This document shows positions 54,383 to 63,338 of a stretch of 64,000 nucleotides of DNA, in pieces; within the stretch, counting starts at the first letter, position 1, and each line of letters starts with the position of its first letter. Below the pieces are notes generated by a model. The model was not told the DNA's origin. It worked only from the letters and a program-made list of their open reading frames with translations, and searched no databases. The stretch is from Mycobacterium sp. ITM-2016-00317. GTDB lineage: Bacteria; Actinomycetota; Actinomycetes; Mycobacteriales; Mycobacteriaceae. A program made the position numbers and the translations under genes. The stretch lies in the NCBI RefSeq assembly GCF_002968295.1, contig NZ_CP134399.1, forward strand, positions 4,340,001-4,404,000, written 5' to 3'.

Positions 54383-55048
54383 ATGGAGTTGTACGACGTC
54401 ATGCGCACCACCGGCGCGGTCCGGCGGTTCACCGACGACCCGCTTCCCGACGACGTGCTGGCGCGGATCCTGGACAACGCAAGGTTCGCCCCGAGTGGCG
54501 GCAACCGTCAGGGCCTGCACGTCATCGCGCTACGCGAACGGGACACGCGCATGGCGCTGGCGGCGCTGTCCGAGACCGGCGCCCGCCGCTACACCGCGCA
54601 GAAACGCAACGGCGAGGGACCGTGGAACCCCTTGCGGTCCATGCAGGTGAGCCCGGACCAGCTGGCCGCGACCGAGGTGCCCGCCGAGATGACGGCGCCA
54701 CTGCTCACCTCCGCGGTGGTGCTCGTGGTGTGTGTCGACCTGAACGTGGTCGCGGCGATGGACCAGGATCTCGACCGGATCGGGCTGATCTCCGGTGCGT
54801 CGGTGTACCCGTTCGTGTGGAACGTCCTGCTCGCCGCGCGCAACGAGGGCTTCGGCGGCGTCCTGACGACCATGGCCGTGGCCGAGGAGCCGCGCGTCAA
54901 GGAGCTGTTGGGCATTCCCGACGACCACGCGGTCGCCGCGGTGGTGCCGCTCGGCAGGCCGCAGCGCCAGGTCACCAGGCTCACCCGCAAGCCGGTCGCG
55001 GAGTTCACCACCTGGGAGCGGTTTGACGGCGAGTCTCTGGTGACGTGA
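54383..55048 (+). CDS. Nitroreductase-family flavoprotein
   Basis: A 221-residue FMN-dependent nitroreductase fold protein: MELYDVMRTTGAVRRFTDDPLPDDVLARILDNARFAPSGGNRQ at the start (FMN-phosphate site), PAEMTAPLLTSAVVLVVCVDL in the middle and GFGGVLTTMAVAEEPRVKELLGIPDDHAVAAVVPLG near the end. It probably reduces quinones, nitro groups or related substrates with NAD(P)H or F420H2. ATG 54383. It is followed 25 bases later by the resolvase-like gene. Confidence 0.85.
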   Translation: MELYDVMRTTGAVRRFTDDPLPDDVLARILDNARFAPSGGNRQGLHVIALRERDTRMALAALSETGARRYTAQKRNGEGPWNPLRSMQVSPDQLAATEVPAEMTAPLLTSAVVLVVCVDLNVVAAMDQDLDRIGLISGASVYPFVWNVLLAARNEGFGGVLTTMAVAEEPRVKELLGIPDDHAVAAVVPLGRPQRQVTRLTRKPVAEFTTWERFDGESLVT

Positions 55049-55073
55049 GCGCGGACCGTGAGACCTTGGAACG

Positions 55074-55457
55074 GTGACGGTCACGCTGGGGTACGCCACC
55101 GCCGCGGACGGGGACCTCGACGAGCAGCTCGCCGAGCTCGCCGCCGCGGGCGTGGACCCGCGCCGGATCTTCACCGACCGGACGGCGGGACCGGTGGACA
55201 AGATGCGGGCGGGCCTGGTGGCACTGCTCAGCTATGCCCGATCCGGCGACGTCGTCGTGGTGGTGGCGATCGACCGGCTGGGCCGCTCGGCGGCGGAGGT
55301 GGCGCAGACGGTCGCCGATCTCAGCGGCCGCGGGATCACGCTGCAGTGCCTGCGCGACGGACTGGACACCGCGAACGCGACCGGGCGCGTCGTCGCCAGG
55401 GTGCTGACCGACCTGGCCGCCCTCGACGTACGAGGCCCGGCCGCCTCTAGGCCTTGA
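55074..55457 (+). CDS. Resolvase-like protein lacking the catalytic serine
   Basis: A 127-residue protein resembling the N-terminal domain of serine recombinases: LTLGY-type strand MTVTLGYATAADGDLDEQLAELAAAGVDPRRIFTD, then GLVALLSYARSGDVVVVVAIDRLGRSAAEVA and GITLQCLRDGLDTANATGRVV. In active enzymes the first strand is followed by a serine (YARVS); here it reads YATAAD, so DNA cleavage is unlikely. There is no DNA-binding C-terminus. It may be a domesticated regulator. Tail overlaps the HhH-GPD gene by 11 bases. Confidence 0.7.
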   Translation: MTVTLGYATAADGDLDEQLAELAAAGVDPRRIFTDRTAGPVDKMRAGLVALLSYARSGDVVVVVAIDRLGRSAAEVAQTVADLSGRGITLQCLRDGLDTANATGRVVARVLTDLAALDVRGPAASRP

Positions 55458-56043
55458 CGGACTTGGCCGCCTTGGCTTCCTTGTTTTTGGCCTTGGCTTC
55501 CTTCTTGTAGGCGCGCACCTGCTGCAGCGACACGGCATCGGTCACGTCGGCCACCGACATGTGGGTGCCGGTCTTGCCGTAGTCGCCGGCTGCGGCCTGC
55601 CAGCCCTGCGGGGTGACGCCGTACTGCTTGCCCAGCAGCGCGAGGAAGATCTTGGCCTTCTGCTCGCCGAATCCCGGGAGCGCCTTGAGCCTGCGCAGCA
55701 CCTCGGCGCCGTCAGCGCCGTCGGACCACAGCGCGGTCACGTCGCCGCCGTACTCGTCGACGATCACCTGCGCCAGCGCCTGCACGCGCTTGGCCATCGA
55801 CCCCGGGAACCGGTGCACCGCAGGCGTTTGCGCGCACAGCTCGGCGAAGTTGTCGGGGTCATGGTCGGCGATCAGCTGCGCGTCGAACCCGCCCATCCGG
55901 TCGGCGATCTTCTTCGGCCCGCCGAACGCCACTTCCATCGGGATCTGCTGATCGAGCAGCATCCCGACCAGAAGTGCGAACGGGTTGTCCTCCAGCAGCG
56001 CGTCGGCCGCCGGCTCCTGAACCAGGCACAGCTTCGCAGTCAT
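55447..56043 (-). CDS. HhH-GPD family base-excision-type protein (Rv1156-like)
   Basis: A 198-residue helical protein with DNA-glycosylase-like fold: NPFALLVGMLLDQQIPMEVAFGGP at the start and the helix-hairpin-helix LKALPGFGEQKAKIFLALLGKQYG (near 115-138). The C-terminus is Lys/Ala-rich (KKEAKAKNKEAKAAK). Members are called uncharacterised HhH-GPD proteins. The GPD Asp is replaced by a TPQGW segment, so glycosylase activity is uncertain. ATG 56043; the 289 bases upstream hold no gene, only a weak imperfect hairpin near 56201-56221. Confidence 0.8.
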   Translation of the reverse strand: MTAKLCLVQEPAADALLEDNPFALLVGMLLDQQIPMEVAFGGPKKIADRMGGFDAQLIADHDPDNFAELCAQTPAVHRFPGSMAKRVQALAQVIVDEYGGDVTALWSDGADGAEVLRRLKALPGFGEQKAKIFLALLGKQYGVTPQGWQAAAGDYGKTGTHMSVADVTDAVSLQQVRAYKKEAKAKNKEAKAAKSVKA

Positions 56044-56332
56044 GCCAGCAGCCTACGGCGGCCATCGCGATGGACGGTACGCCCGTCTGGCGGCAAGGCG
56101 ACGATCACCACCGAACGGTGAGCGAGGTCGACCTGCCCGGGACTTCTCTCGTGGGGGCGTCGCGAGAGGAACGGTCAGCTGTTCTCATCTCACCGAGGGG
56201 GCCCTTCCTTCGGCCGTCGCGCGGTTTCCAACCGCTCCTCGATGCCGTCGACCACCAGCACTCGCGGACATGCACTGCCCCAAACCCTTTCGTGCCCGGC
56301 GCTGGCGTCGGCGGCCTTGAGGTCCCGGGCGG

Positions 56333-58114
56333 TCAACGCGGCGCGTCTTGGGCCTGTAAGTGGCGGTCTATGCGCGCGCGCACTGCAGCGCCGTCGGGTT
56401 CCTGGTCGACGGCATCGAAGACTTTCTTCCTCTTCTCGTCGGGCATGTTCGGTGGCAGCAGCGGGACGTCGGCATCGACTATGGCCTCTATCAGGGTGGG
56501 CCGGTCGGCGCTGAAAGCCGATCGCCACGCCTCGGACGCCTGGTCCGACTTCTCCACCCGGATGCCCTGAAGGCCGAGCATCTCGGCGTAGCGGGCGTAT
56601 GGGAAGTCGGGTACGTGCTGTGAGGCCGGGTATCGCGGGTCGCCTTCCATTTCTCGCTGTTCCCAGCTGACCTCGCTGAGGTCGCGGTTGTGCAGAACGA
56701 GCACGACGAACCGTGGGTCTTGCCACTCACGCCAGCGTTGCCCGACGGTGATGAGCTCGAGCAGGCCGTTCATCTGCATTGCCCCGTCGCCGGCCAGCGC
56801 CACGACGGGGCGGTCCGGCGCGTCGAGCTTGGCCGCGATGCCGTACGGCATCGCACAGCCCATCGAGGCGAGATACCCGGAGACGTGGGCGGGCACGCCC
56901 TCGGGCAGGTGCACGTGTTTGGCGTACCAGTAGGTGGACGAGCCGACGTCGACGGCGATCCGCGCGTTGCCGGGAAGATGATCGTTGAGGGCGTGCACGA
57001 CGAATTCAGGGTTGGCGTCGGTGGTCTCGGCCGCAATGTTCTTCTCTGCGCAGGCTTTCCAGCGACCGATGTACTGGCCGACGGTGTCGGTCCACTCTTG
57101 GTCGGGGCTGCGTTCCAGCAGGGGTAGAAGTTCGCGGAGGGTGGTGGCGGCGTCGCCGACGATGCCGACCTCGACAGGGAACTTGGCGCCGAGGACGCGG
57201 GGGTCGACGTCGATCTGGACGGCGCGCGCCTGACCGGGCGCGGGATAGAACTCCGTCCAGGGGTCGTTGCACCCGACGATCAGCAAGGTGTCGCAGTTTT
57301 CCATCAGGTCGGCGCTGGCGGTGGTACCCAGGTGACCCATGACGCCGGTGTGCCAGGGCGCGCTCTCGTCGAGGACGGGCTTACCCAGCAGCGACGCGGT
57401 GACACCAGCACCCAGGGCCTGGACGGTCTGGGCGATTTCGCCGGCGGCTCCCGCGGCGCCGCGGCCGATCAGCAGGGCGACTTTGCGACCCGCATTGAGG
57501 ACGTCGGCAGCCTCGTGGAGGCGCTGCGGTGGGGGGACGATGTGGCGGTGGTCGGCAATGGGTGACGACGGGACGATGCCATGGCTGTGCGGGAGTTCAT
57601 CTGGAAGAGAAGCCTTCTGAACGTCATGGGGGACGATGAGGCAGGTGGGCGTGGAGGTCGCGATGGCGGTGCGCATGGCGTTGTCGAGTGCCATCGGAAG
57701 TTGTTCGGGGCTGAAGACGGTCTGCACGAACTGGCCGCAGACATCTTTGAAAAGGGGGTGTAGGTCGACTTCTTGAAGGTAGCCACTGCCGAGGGCGGTG
57801 GAGACTATTTGGCCGACCATGGCGACCACGGGGCGGCGGTCGAGTTTGGCATCGTAAAGTCCGGCGAGCAGGTGAATGGCTCCGGGACCCTGGGTGGCAA
57901 GGCACACGCCGACCTCGCCGGTGTACTTCGCGTGCCCGCACGCCATGAACGCGGCCATCTCTTCATGGCGGACAGAGACGTATTCGGGTGTGCCGCCGGC
58001 GCGGTGAAGGGCGGCGAGAACCGGGTCGATCCCATCGCCGGCATAGCCGAAGATGCGCTTGACGCCCCATTCGCGGAGTCGGTCGATGATGCCGTCAGCA
58101 ACGAGTGAGCTCAT
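56333..58114 (-). CDS. Pyruvate oxidase-like thiamine-diphosphate enzyme
   Basis: A 593-residue ThDP enzyme of the pyruvate oxidase/acetolactate synthase family. The catalytic Glu lies in SVRHEEMAAFMACGHAKYTG (near residue 50). The central FAD-type domain has GRGAAGAAGEI and LGTTASADLMENCDTLLIVG. The ThDP site GDGAMQMNGLLEL with NRDLSEVSWEQREMEG lies near 440-480. The ending lacks a clear membrane-binding amphipathic helix as in PoxB. It likely decarboxylates pyruvate or a related 2-oxo acid. ATG 58114. Confidence 0.85.
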   Translation of the reverse strand: MSSLVADGIIDRLREWGVKRIFGYAGDGIDPVLAALHRAGGTPEYVSVRHEEMAAFMACGHAKYTGEVGVCLATQGPGAIHLLAGLYDAKLDRRPVVAMVGQIVSTALGSGYLQEVDLHPLFKDVCGQFVQTVFSPEQLPMALDNAMRTAIATSTPTCLIVPHDVQKASLPDELPHSHGIVPSSPIADHRHIVPPPQRLHEAADVLNAGRKVALLIGRGAAGAAGEIAQTVQALGAGVTASLLGKPVLDESAPWHTGVMGHLGTTASADLMENCDTLLIVGCNDPWTEFYPAPGQARAVQIDVDPRVLGAKFPVEVGIVGDAATTLRELLPLLERSPDQEWTDTVGQYIGRWKACAEKNIAAETTDANPEFVVHALNDHLPGNARIAVDVGSSTYWYAKHVHLPEGVPAHVSGYLASMGCAMPYGIAAKLDAPDRPVVALAGDGAMQMNGLLELITVGQRWREWQDPRFVVLVLHNRDLSEVSWEQREMEGDPRYPASQHVPDFPYARYAEMLGLQGIRVEKSDQASEAWRSAFSADRPTLIEAIVDADVPLLPPNMPDEKRKKVFDAVDQEPDGAAVRARIDRHLQAQDAPR

Positions 58115-58275
58115 CGTGCGGGGCTACCCGGCGTAGGCCGTCCCAACCGTCGGACCGACGTTTGGCGCCGGGTTTCGGCTGACACCGGCGGTGCGGACAG
58201 CCGGCCGTTCCGCGGTCAGGGCCACCGGGAGTATGCGAACGTGTAGGCGATAACCGGTGGAAATGCCCGTAGGAG

Positions 58276-58578
58276 ATGACGTTGAGACGTGTGATCGCAC
58301 CTCTTGTTGCGGCGGTGGTCGTCGCAATCGGTACGGCAGGTACTGCCTACGCAATTCCCGAACAGGGCACCCCGGAGTTCGACGGCTACATGGAGGGTCT
58401 ACAGCGCAACGGCTACGTCCTGAATCCGGACACGGCATGGCGCGTTTCCCACCAGGCTTGCGTGGGCGGCATACCGGGATACATCGGTCTGGAGCTGGCC
58501 GCTCAAGGGGTTATCGGCCCCGGCGCCCAACAGCGGGTGATGGACGTCGCCCGCAAGTACGCCTGTCCCGTGCAATAG
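58276..58578 (+). CDS. DUF732 secreted protein
   Basis: A 100-residue protein with a signal peptide (VIAPLVAAVVVAIGTAGTAYA) and a DUF732 domain: GTPEFDGYMEGLQRNGY, a Cys in SHQACVGG and a C-terminal Cys in YACPVQ that probably pair. Small mycobacterial DUF732 proteins are exported and of unknown role. AGGAG (58271-58275) abuts ATG 58276, too close for normal use; TTG at 58282 (MRRVIAPLV) lies 6 bases further and may be the true start. Confidence 0.8.
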   Translation: MTLRRVIAPLVAAVVVAIGTAGTAYAIPEQGTPEFDGYMEGLQRNGYVLNPDTAWRVSHQACVGGIPGYIGLELAAQGVIGPGAQQRVMDVARKYACPVQ

Positions 58579-58614
58579 CGAATCATCGCGCTTCGTCTGA
58601 ACCGAATCCGGCCG

Positions 58615-59895
58615 TCAGTTGCGGCTGTGTGGTGGGGGTTCGTACGGGTGGTACCACTTCCATTGGATGCGTTCGCCCGACGGTCCGCGATAGGGCGGCA
58701 CTTCGGGTGGGGGTTGAGTCGGGGGCCGGGCCAGCGATCCCGGTTCGAGTCTTCGGCCGACCCGATCGGTGACGACCAGCTGATCAGCGGGGCCGGTGAG
58801 GGTGATTCCGCCGCGGTGGTGCAGGCGGTGGTGGAACGGGCAGATCAGCACCAGGTTGTCCAACTCGGTCGCGCCGCCGTCCTCCCAATGCCGCAGGTGA
58901 TGGGCATGCAAGGCTTTGGTGGCCCCGCAGCCGGGCACCACACACGAGCGGTCGCGGTACTCCAGCGCTCGGCGTAGCCGGCGACTGATCGTGCGAGTCG
59001 TGCGCCCCACGCCCAGGGGTTGGCCGTCGCGTTCGAACCACACCTCACAGGTGGCATCACAGGTCAGGAACCGGCGCTGCTGCGATGTGAGTGCCGGCCC
59101 CAGATGCAGGGCGGCGACCTTGTCCTTGACATCGACATGCACCACCACCGTGGTGTGCTGCCCGTGCGGGCGCCGCGCGGCCTCGGCATCCCAGCCCGCT
59201 TCCACCAACGCCATGAACGCATTCCCGCCCGTCGGCAGCGGCGCGCGCCCCGCACCTGACTCCTCGGAGTGGTCGGGGTGGTCGCGTTTCCACTGGGCGA
59301 TCAGCCCATCCTGATGGGACTGCAGCGCCGCATCGAAGATCGCCGCTTCCGGGGCCGGCAGCCGGATCTGCCAGCAGGTGAACTCCCCCTCCACCCGCTT
59401 GGAAATCGACGGCTGCGGCACCACCACCGGCTCAGGTTCGGGCTCGGGGTCGGGGTCACGTTCGGGTTTGGGTTCCTGTTTGATCGCGGTGCGCAACTGG
59501 GCGACCGTGGAATGCGACGCCAACTCCGCGTAATGGGCATCCGACCCCGCACCAGCACCCTCGGCGATCGCCCCGACCTGATCCAACGACAACCGACCCG
59601 CACGCAGATCCCGCACACACCGTGGGAACTCTTCCAACCGACGCGCGACCGCCACGATCGTCTCGGCATTGCGCATCGAGGTGCCCAACCTCCAGGCGAT
59701 CAACCCCTCCATCGACTTCACCCCGGTAAATCCCCACAACCGAGCCTCATCGATCTCCGCAGCGATCTCCGCGACCCGCCCGTCAATGGCATTGCGCTGC
59801 CCCGCCAACTCCGCCAACTCGGCGAAAAACCCGTCCAGGCGCTCGGACTGACCCATCGCCACATCGGCGGTGTCAGCGGCAACCCGGGAGGACAT
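58615..59895 (-). CDS. 13E12-repeat family protein with C-terminal HNH nuclease domain
   Basis: A 426-residue DUF222/13E12 protein. The N-terminal helical DUF222 part (LDGFFAELAELAGQRNAIDGRVAEIAAEIDEARLWGFTG) is followed by LRAGRLSLDQV and a Pro/Glu-rich linker (near 155-175). The C-terminus holds an HNH domain: CVVPGCGATKALHAHHLRHWEDGGATELDNLVLICPFHHRLHH (near 335-378). These genes occur in many copies per mycobacterial genome and are linked with mobile or selfish DNA, though their role is unproven. ATG 59895 (MSSRVAADTADVAM) is used; the frame opens at 59958. Confidence 0.82.
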   Translation of the reverse strand: MSSRVAADTADVAMGQSERLDGFFAELAELAGQRNAIDGRVAEIAAEIDEARLWGFTGVKSMEGLIAWRLGTSMRNAETIVAVARRLEEFPRCVRDLRAGRLSLDQVGAIAEGAGAGSDAHYAELASHSTVAQLRTAIKQEPKPERDPDPEPEPEPVVVPQPSISKRVEGEFTCWQIRLPAPEAAIFDAALQSHQDGLIAQWKRDHPDHSEESGAGRAPLPTGGNAFMALVEAGWDAEAARRPHGQHTTVVVHVDVKDKVAALHLGPALTSQQRRFLTCDATCEVWFERDGQPLGVGRTTRTISRRLRRALEYRDRSCVVPGCGATKALHAHHLRHWEDGGATELDNLVLICPFHHRLHHRGGITLTGPADQLVVTDRVGRRLEPGSLARPPTQPPPEVPPYRGPSGERIQWKWYHPYEPPPHSRN

Positions 59896-60028
59896 GACCC
59901 CATTCAAGCACCACCCACCGACAAAAACCGGCACCCGAAAACGGCTCGCGCACAGCATGATTTCACGAGATCCACACCAAGGTCGTCACTTGCCCCGCCG
60001 AGCCGCAGACGCGACGTAAGCTCACGCT

Positions 60029-60535
60029 GTGACGTCGCCCGCCGTCGAGATCATCGACAACTACTTCACCTGCGAGTTCACCACGATCTCGCGCGACGGG
60101 ACGCCGCAGACCTGGCCGGTGAGTCCGCGGTTGCTCGCCGACGGCAGGCTGCTGGTGACCACGAGTATCGGGCTGCCGCAGAAGGCCTTCAACATCCGGC
60201 GCAACCCGAAGGTCGGCATGCTGTTCTCCGAGCCGACCGGCAGCGGGGTGTCGCCGCCGGGCGCCGTGCTGATCCAGGGCGATGCGATTGCCGAGGACCG
60301 CATCGTCACCGACATCGCGTCGGAGCCGGAACTGGCGGAGCTGGCACGGACGGTGTCGGCGCGCCAGCCGGCCAGCGCGATGTGGAGCACCCGGCTCGGA
60401 CGCCGGCTGTGGTGGTCCTACCACCTGCGCCTGCTGATCTACGTGACGCCGCGCCGCGTCCTGTACTGGCCCACCCGCGACTTCGCCAGCGCGCCTGAGG
60501 AACTCGACCTCAGCGAGGTGCGCCGTGTGGGCTGA
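60029..60535 (+). CDS. Pyridoxamine-5'-phosphate-oxidase-fold protein
   Basis: A 168-residue split-barrel protein: EFTTISRDGTPQTWPVSPRLLADGRLLVTTSIGLPQKAFNIRRNPKVGMLFSEPTG at the start, a typical flavin/F420-binding half, and PPGAVLIQGDAIAEDR following. It could be an F420- or FMN-dependent reductase or a haem/flavin binder. GTG 60029. The stop overlaps the next gene by 11 bases, so both are cotranscribed. Confidence 0.78.
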   Translation: MTSPAVEIIDNYFTCEFTTISRDGTPQTWPVSPRLLADGRLLVTTSIGLPQKAFNIRRNPKVGMLFSEPTGSGVSPPGAVLIQGDAIAEDRIVTDIASEPELAELARTVSARQPASAMWSTRLGRRLWWSYHLRLLIYVTPRRVLYWPTRDFASAPEELDLSEVRRVG

Positions 60536-60947
60536 TGCGGCCAAGCGGCTCAACAGATTCGGCGAGGCGGTGCTGACCGCGTTCGACGCGCACGGCTACC
60601 CGATCAGCGTGCGCGTGCCCACCGGCGCCTACGACCCCGCGACCGGCGAGCTGCCCGCGGTGCTGCCCGCCGAGCTCGGCGCCGTCGAGGGACCGGCCAA
60701 CCTGCTGTGCCACTTCCACGACGAGAAGCTGTGGCGCCTCGACAGCGCACAGGTCATCGGCCGGCTGGAACGCCGCGGCTCGGGCTGGGCCTTCGTCAGC
60801 CAGACCTACAGGCCGCGCTCGCGCTGGTACGTCCTGACCTTCCTGCGGAACAACAACCGCGCGGCCCTGCGCTATCTCGACAGACGGGGGCTCGACCGCC
60901 CCACTGTGAATTGGGCTGCCGTGCAGGACATCCGGCAGGGCAAGTGA
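60525..60947 (+). CDS. Hypothetical protein, companion of the PPOX gene
   Basis: A 140-residue protein that I do not recognise. It is beta-rich with VLTAFDAHGYPISVRVPTGAYD, LCHFHDEKLWRLDSAQVIGRLE and FVSQTYRPRSRWYVLTFLRNNNRAALRYLDRRGL, which reads like a second split-barrel domain. It overlaps the PPOX gene upstream and shares one base (TGATG) with the kinase gene downstream, so it lies in the operon. It may form a heterodimer with the PPOX protein. Confidence 0.65.
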   Translation: MWADAAKRLNRFGEAVLTAFDAHGYPISVRVPTGAYDPATGELPAVLPAELGAVEGPANLLCHFHDEKLWRLDSAQVIGRLERRGSGWAFVSQTYRPRSRWYVLTFLRNNNRAALRYLDRRGLDRPTVNWAAVQDIRQGK

Positions 60948-62176
60948 TGTCCGGCGAGCTCGCGATCGCACTGACCGCAGCGCTGATCCTGCTCGCGGTC
61001 GCCGCGGTGGTGCTCGCCGTCCGGACCCGGCGGGTGGTCGCGACGCCCACCGAACGGGCGGTGCACACCGCGCTGCACACGGCCTCGCTGGCGGCCAGGG
61101 CGCTGCGCCGCGGCCTCGACACCGACTCCGCCGAGACCGCGGCGCCGTTCCTGCGCGGCCTCACCGGCACCGACGGTCTGGCCCTGTTCGACGGTGACGG
61201 CGGCCTGCTCGCCGAGGACGCCTGGGCCGACGGGTTGTGGGAGCCCGACGTGCGGGAGGCGTGCGTCGGCGCGGCGCGTCAGTCCGTGGCGGGCGGGCGG
61301 CGGGTGATGACGCACGCACGGACCGCCGCGGTGGTGGCCCAGCCGCTGCTGGCCGAGTCCGGCGACACTCTCGGCGTGCTCGTGGTCGTCACCACCCGCT
61401 CCCCCGCCCCCGGCATGCTCGGCGCCGTGGGTGAGGTGGCCCGCTACGCCGCCAGTCAGGTCGAGCTCGCCGAACTCGACGCGTCCCGGGCCCGACTCGA
61501 CCGCGCCGAGGTGCTGGCGTTGCGCGCCCAGATCAGCCCGCACTTCATCTACAACGCGCTGAACACGATCGCGTCGTTCGTGCGCACCGACCCGGACCGG
61601 GCCCGCGAGCTGATTCTGGAGTTCGCCGACTTCACCCGCTACTCGTTCCGCGCGGCGGGCCAGTTCACCACGCTGGCCGAGGAACTCCGCAACATCGACC
61701 GCTACCTGACGTTGGAGCGGGCCCGGTTCGGGACGGCGCTGAAGGTCACCCTGCAGGTCGCACCGGAGGTCCTCAACGTCGTGGTGCCGTTCCTGGCGCT
61801 GCAGCCACTGGTGGAGAACGCGGTGCGGCACGGCTTCGCCGGCCGGGGCAGCGGGTCCATCGAACTCGTCGCCCGCGACGAGGGCTCCGATTGCGTCATC
61901 ACCGTCGAGGACGACGGGGTCGGCATGGATCCCGACGCGTTGCGTGCCGGACCGGGCGACGCCCTGGCCGACGGTGCCCGGGCCTCCGAGGGGGCGGGCG
62001 CCCACGTCGGGCTGACCAATGTCGACCATCGTCTGCGGGCCGCGTTCGGCAACGATTACGGTCTGGTGGTCGAGACGGCGATCGGCGCCGGCACGAAGGT
62101 GCTCATGCGGGTGCCCAAGTTCCGGTCGGGCGTGCGGGCCAGCGGAGGTGGGTTCGGAGTGGGTCGAAATGAGTAG
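60947..62176 (+). CDS. LytS/YehU-type sensor histidine kinase
   Basis: A 409-residue kinase. One membrane helix (residues 6-26: IALTAALILLAVAAVVLAV) is followed by a GAF-like sensor (about 50-165), the His-kinase motif LRAQISPHFIYNALNTIASFVRTDPDRARELI (near 195-225) and an HATPase_c domain (LVENAVRHGF, VEDDGVGMDP, GLTNVDHRLRAAFG). ATG 60947 overlaps the previous stop by one base. It pairs with the LytTR regulator 3 bases downstream. Confidence 0.88.
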   Translation: MSGELAIALTAALILLAVAAVVLAVRTRRVVATPTERAVHTALHTASLAARALRRGLDTDSAETAAPFLRGLTGTDGLALFDGDGGLLAEDAWADGLWEPDVREACVGAARQSVAGGRRVMTHARTAAVVAQPLLAESGDTLGVLVVVTTRSPAPGMLGAVGEVARYAASQVELAELDASRARLDRAEVLALRAQISPHFIYNALNTIASFVRTDPDRARELILEFADFTRYSFRAAGQFTTLAEELRNIDRYLTLERARFGTALKVTLQVAPEVLNVVVPFLALQPLVENAVRHGFAGRGSGSIELVARDEGSDCVITVEDDGVGMDPDALRAGPGDALADGARASEGAGAHVGLTNVDHRLRAAFGNDYGLVVETAIGAGTKVLMRVPKFRSGVRASGGGFGVGRNE

Positions 62177-62179
62177 CGC

Positions 62180-62977
62180 GTGACCAGGTCGCTCACCGTG
62201 CTCGCCGTCGACGACGAAGCTCCCGCCCTCGACGAACTCGCCTATCTCCTCGGCAGACATCCCTGCGTCGCGGAGGTCCACCGCGCCGGCGATGCCACGT
62301 CGGCGCTGCGGGAGCTGAACCTGCGCACCATCGACGCGGTGTTCCTCGACATCAACATGCCCGGCCTGTCAGGCATCGAACTGGCCGGTGTGCTGGCCAA
62401 TTACGCGCAGCCGCCGGCGATCGTGTTCGTCACCGCGCACGACGACAAGGCCGTCGCCGCCTTCGACGTCGGCGCTGTGGACTATCTGCTCAAGCCCATC
62501 CGGGAGGGCCGCCTCGACGACGCGGTCCGCCGCGCGGCCGCGGCCCGGTCCGCAGCCCCGGCGGCCGAAACCGTCGACGAGGAGCCGGATTCCGGCGTCG
62601 TCCCGGCCGAGCTCGGCGGCGTCACCCATCTGGTCCCCCGGGACAGCATCGGCTGGATCGAAGCCGAGGGCGACTACGCCCGGCTGCACTCGGCGTCGGG
62701 TTCGCATCTGGTGCGGATCCCGCTCAGCACGCTCGAAACCCGCTGGCGCGACCACGGGTTCCAGCGGGTGCACCGGTCCTACCTGGTGGCACTGCGCCTG
62801 GTCACCGGGCTGCGCACCGCCGACGGCGCGGTGCTGGTGCGGTTGCGCGCCAACGGCGCCTCCCCCGCGGTCGAACTCCCGGTGAGCAGGCGCCAGGCCC
62901 GCGAGCTGCGCGACCGTCTGGTGCGCACCCCGATGCGCAGCCTGCGACCGGCCGGAGGCGTCGATGACCAGCAGTGA
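62180..62977 (+). CDS. LytTR-family response regulator
   Basis: A 265-residue regulator. The receiver domain (residues 5-120) has LAVDDEAPALDEL and the phosphoacceptor in AVFLDINMPGLSG, with VTAHDDKAVAAFDVGAVDYLLKPI. The C-terminal LytTR DNA-binding domain (140-255) has WIEAEGDYARLHSASG and FQRVHRSYLVAL. It starts at GTG 62180, 3 bases after the kinase. The BtsS/BtsR-type pairs regulate transporters for pyruvate or acetate; here a sodium/solute symporter lies immediately downstream. Confidence 0.9.
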   Translation: MTRSLTVLAVDDEAPALDELAYLLGRHPCVAEVHRAGDATSALRELNLRTIDAVFLDINMPGLSGIELAGVLANYAQPPAIVFVTAHDDKAVAAFDVGAVDYLLKPIREGRLDDAVRRAAAARSAAPAAETVDEEPDSGVVPAELGGVTHLVPRDSIGWIEAEGDYARLHSASGSHLVRIPLSTLETRWRDHGFQRVHRSYLVALRLVTGLRTADGAVLVRLRANGASPAVELPVSRRQARELRDRLVRTPMRSLRPAGGVDDQQ

Positions 62978-63338
62978 GCGGCCGCAACGCCGGCGGGTGG
63001 TGCTGGCGCACCGGCGCGGCGCCCGCATGGTGCGGACCCGGGTGGAGGTGCAGGAGCAGACGCAAGTCGGCGACGCGCTCGTGCGCGGCCTGATGCGCGC
63101 CCAGCTGGGTCTGGCACTGCGGCTGGCCGCTGTCGTGGTCGGCCTGATCGGCGCCATCCCGTTGCTCAATGCGCTGTTCCCCGAACTCGGCAGCATCACG
63201 GTGTTCGGGGTCCGGTTGAACTGGCTGGTGCTGGCCGCACTGGTGTACCCGCTGTTGTACGGGATCGGCTGGTTCTACGTGCGCCTGGCCGAACAGGCCG
63301 AGCGGGATTTCGTCGGCGTCGTCGACTCCGAGCCGTGA
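62964..63338 (+). CDS. DUF485-like small membrane protein
   Basis: A 124-residue protein with an Arg-rich cytoplasmic N-terminus (RRRVVLAHRRGARMVRTRVEV) and two membrane helices (GLALRLAAVVVGLIGAIPLLNALF and LVLAALVYPLLYGIGWFYVRLAEQAE). It ends in an acidic tail. Small proteins of this kind precede acetate/cation symporters. It overlaps the response regulator by 14 bases and the symporter by GTGA. Confidence 0.75.
   Translation: MTSSERPQRRRVVLAHRRGARMVRTRVEVQEQTQVGDALVRGLMRAQLGLALRLAAVVVGLIGAIPLLNALFPELGSITVFGVRLNWLVLAALVYPLLYGIGWFYVRLAEQAERDFVGVVDSEP

Noticed and set aside
56044-56332. Small frames (92-198 codons) in the gap before the HhH-GPD gene
   Set aside because: Composition is Arg/Pro/Ser random-like and no conserved motif; only an imperfect hairpin is visible.
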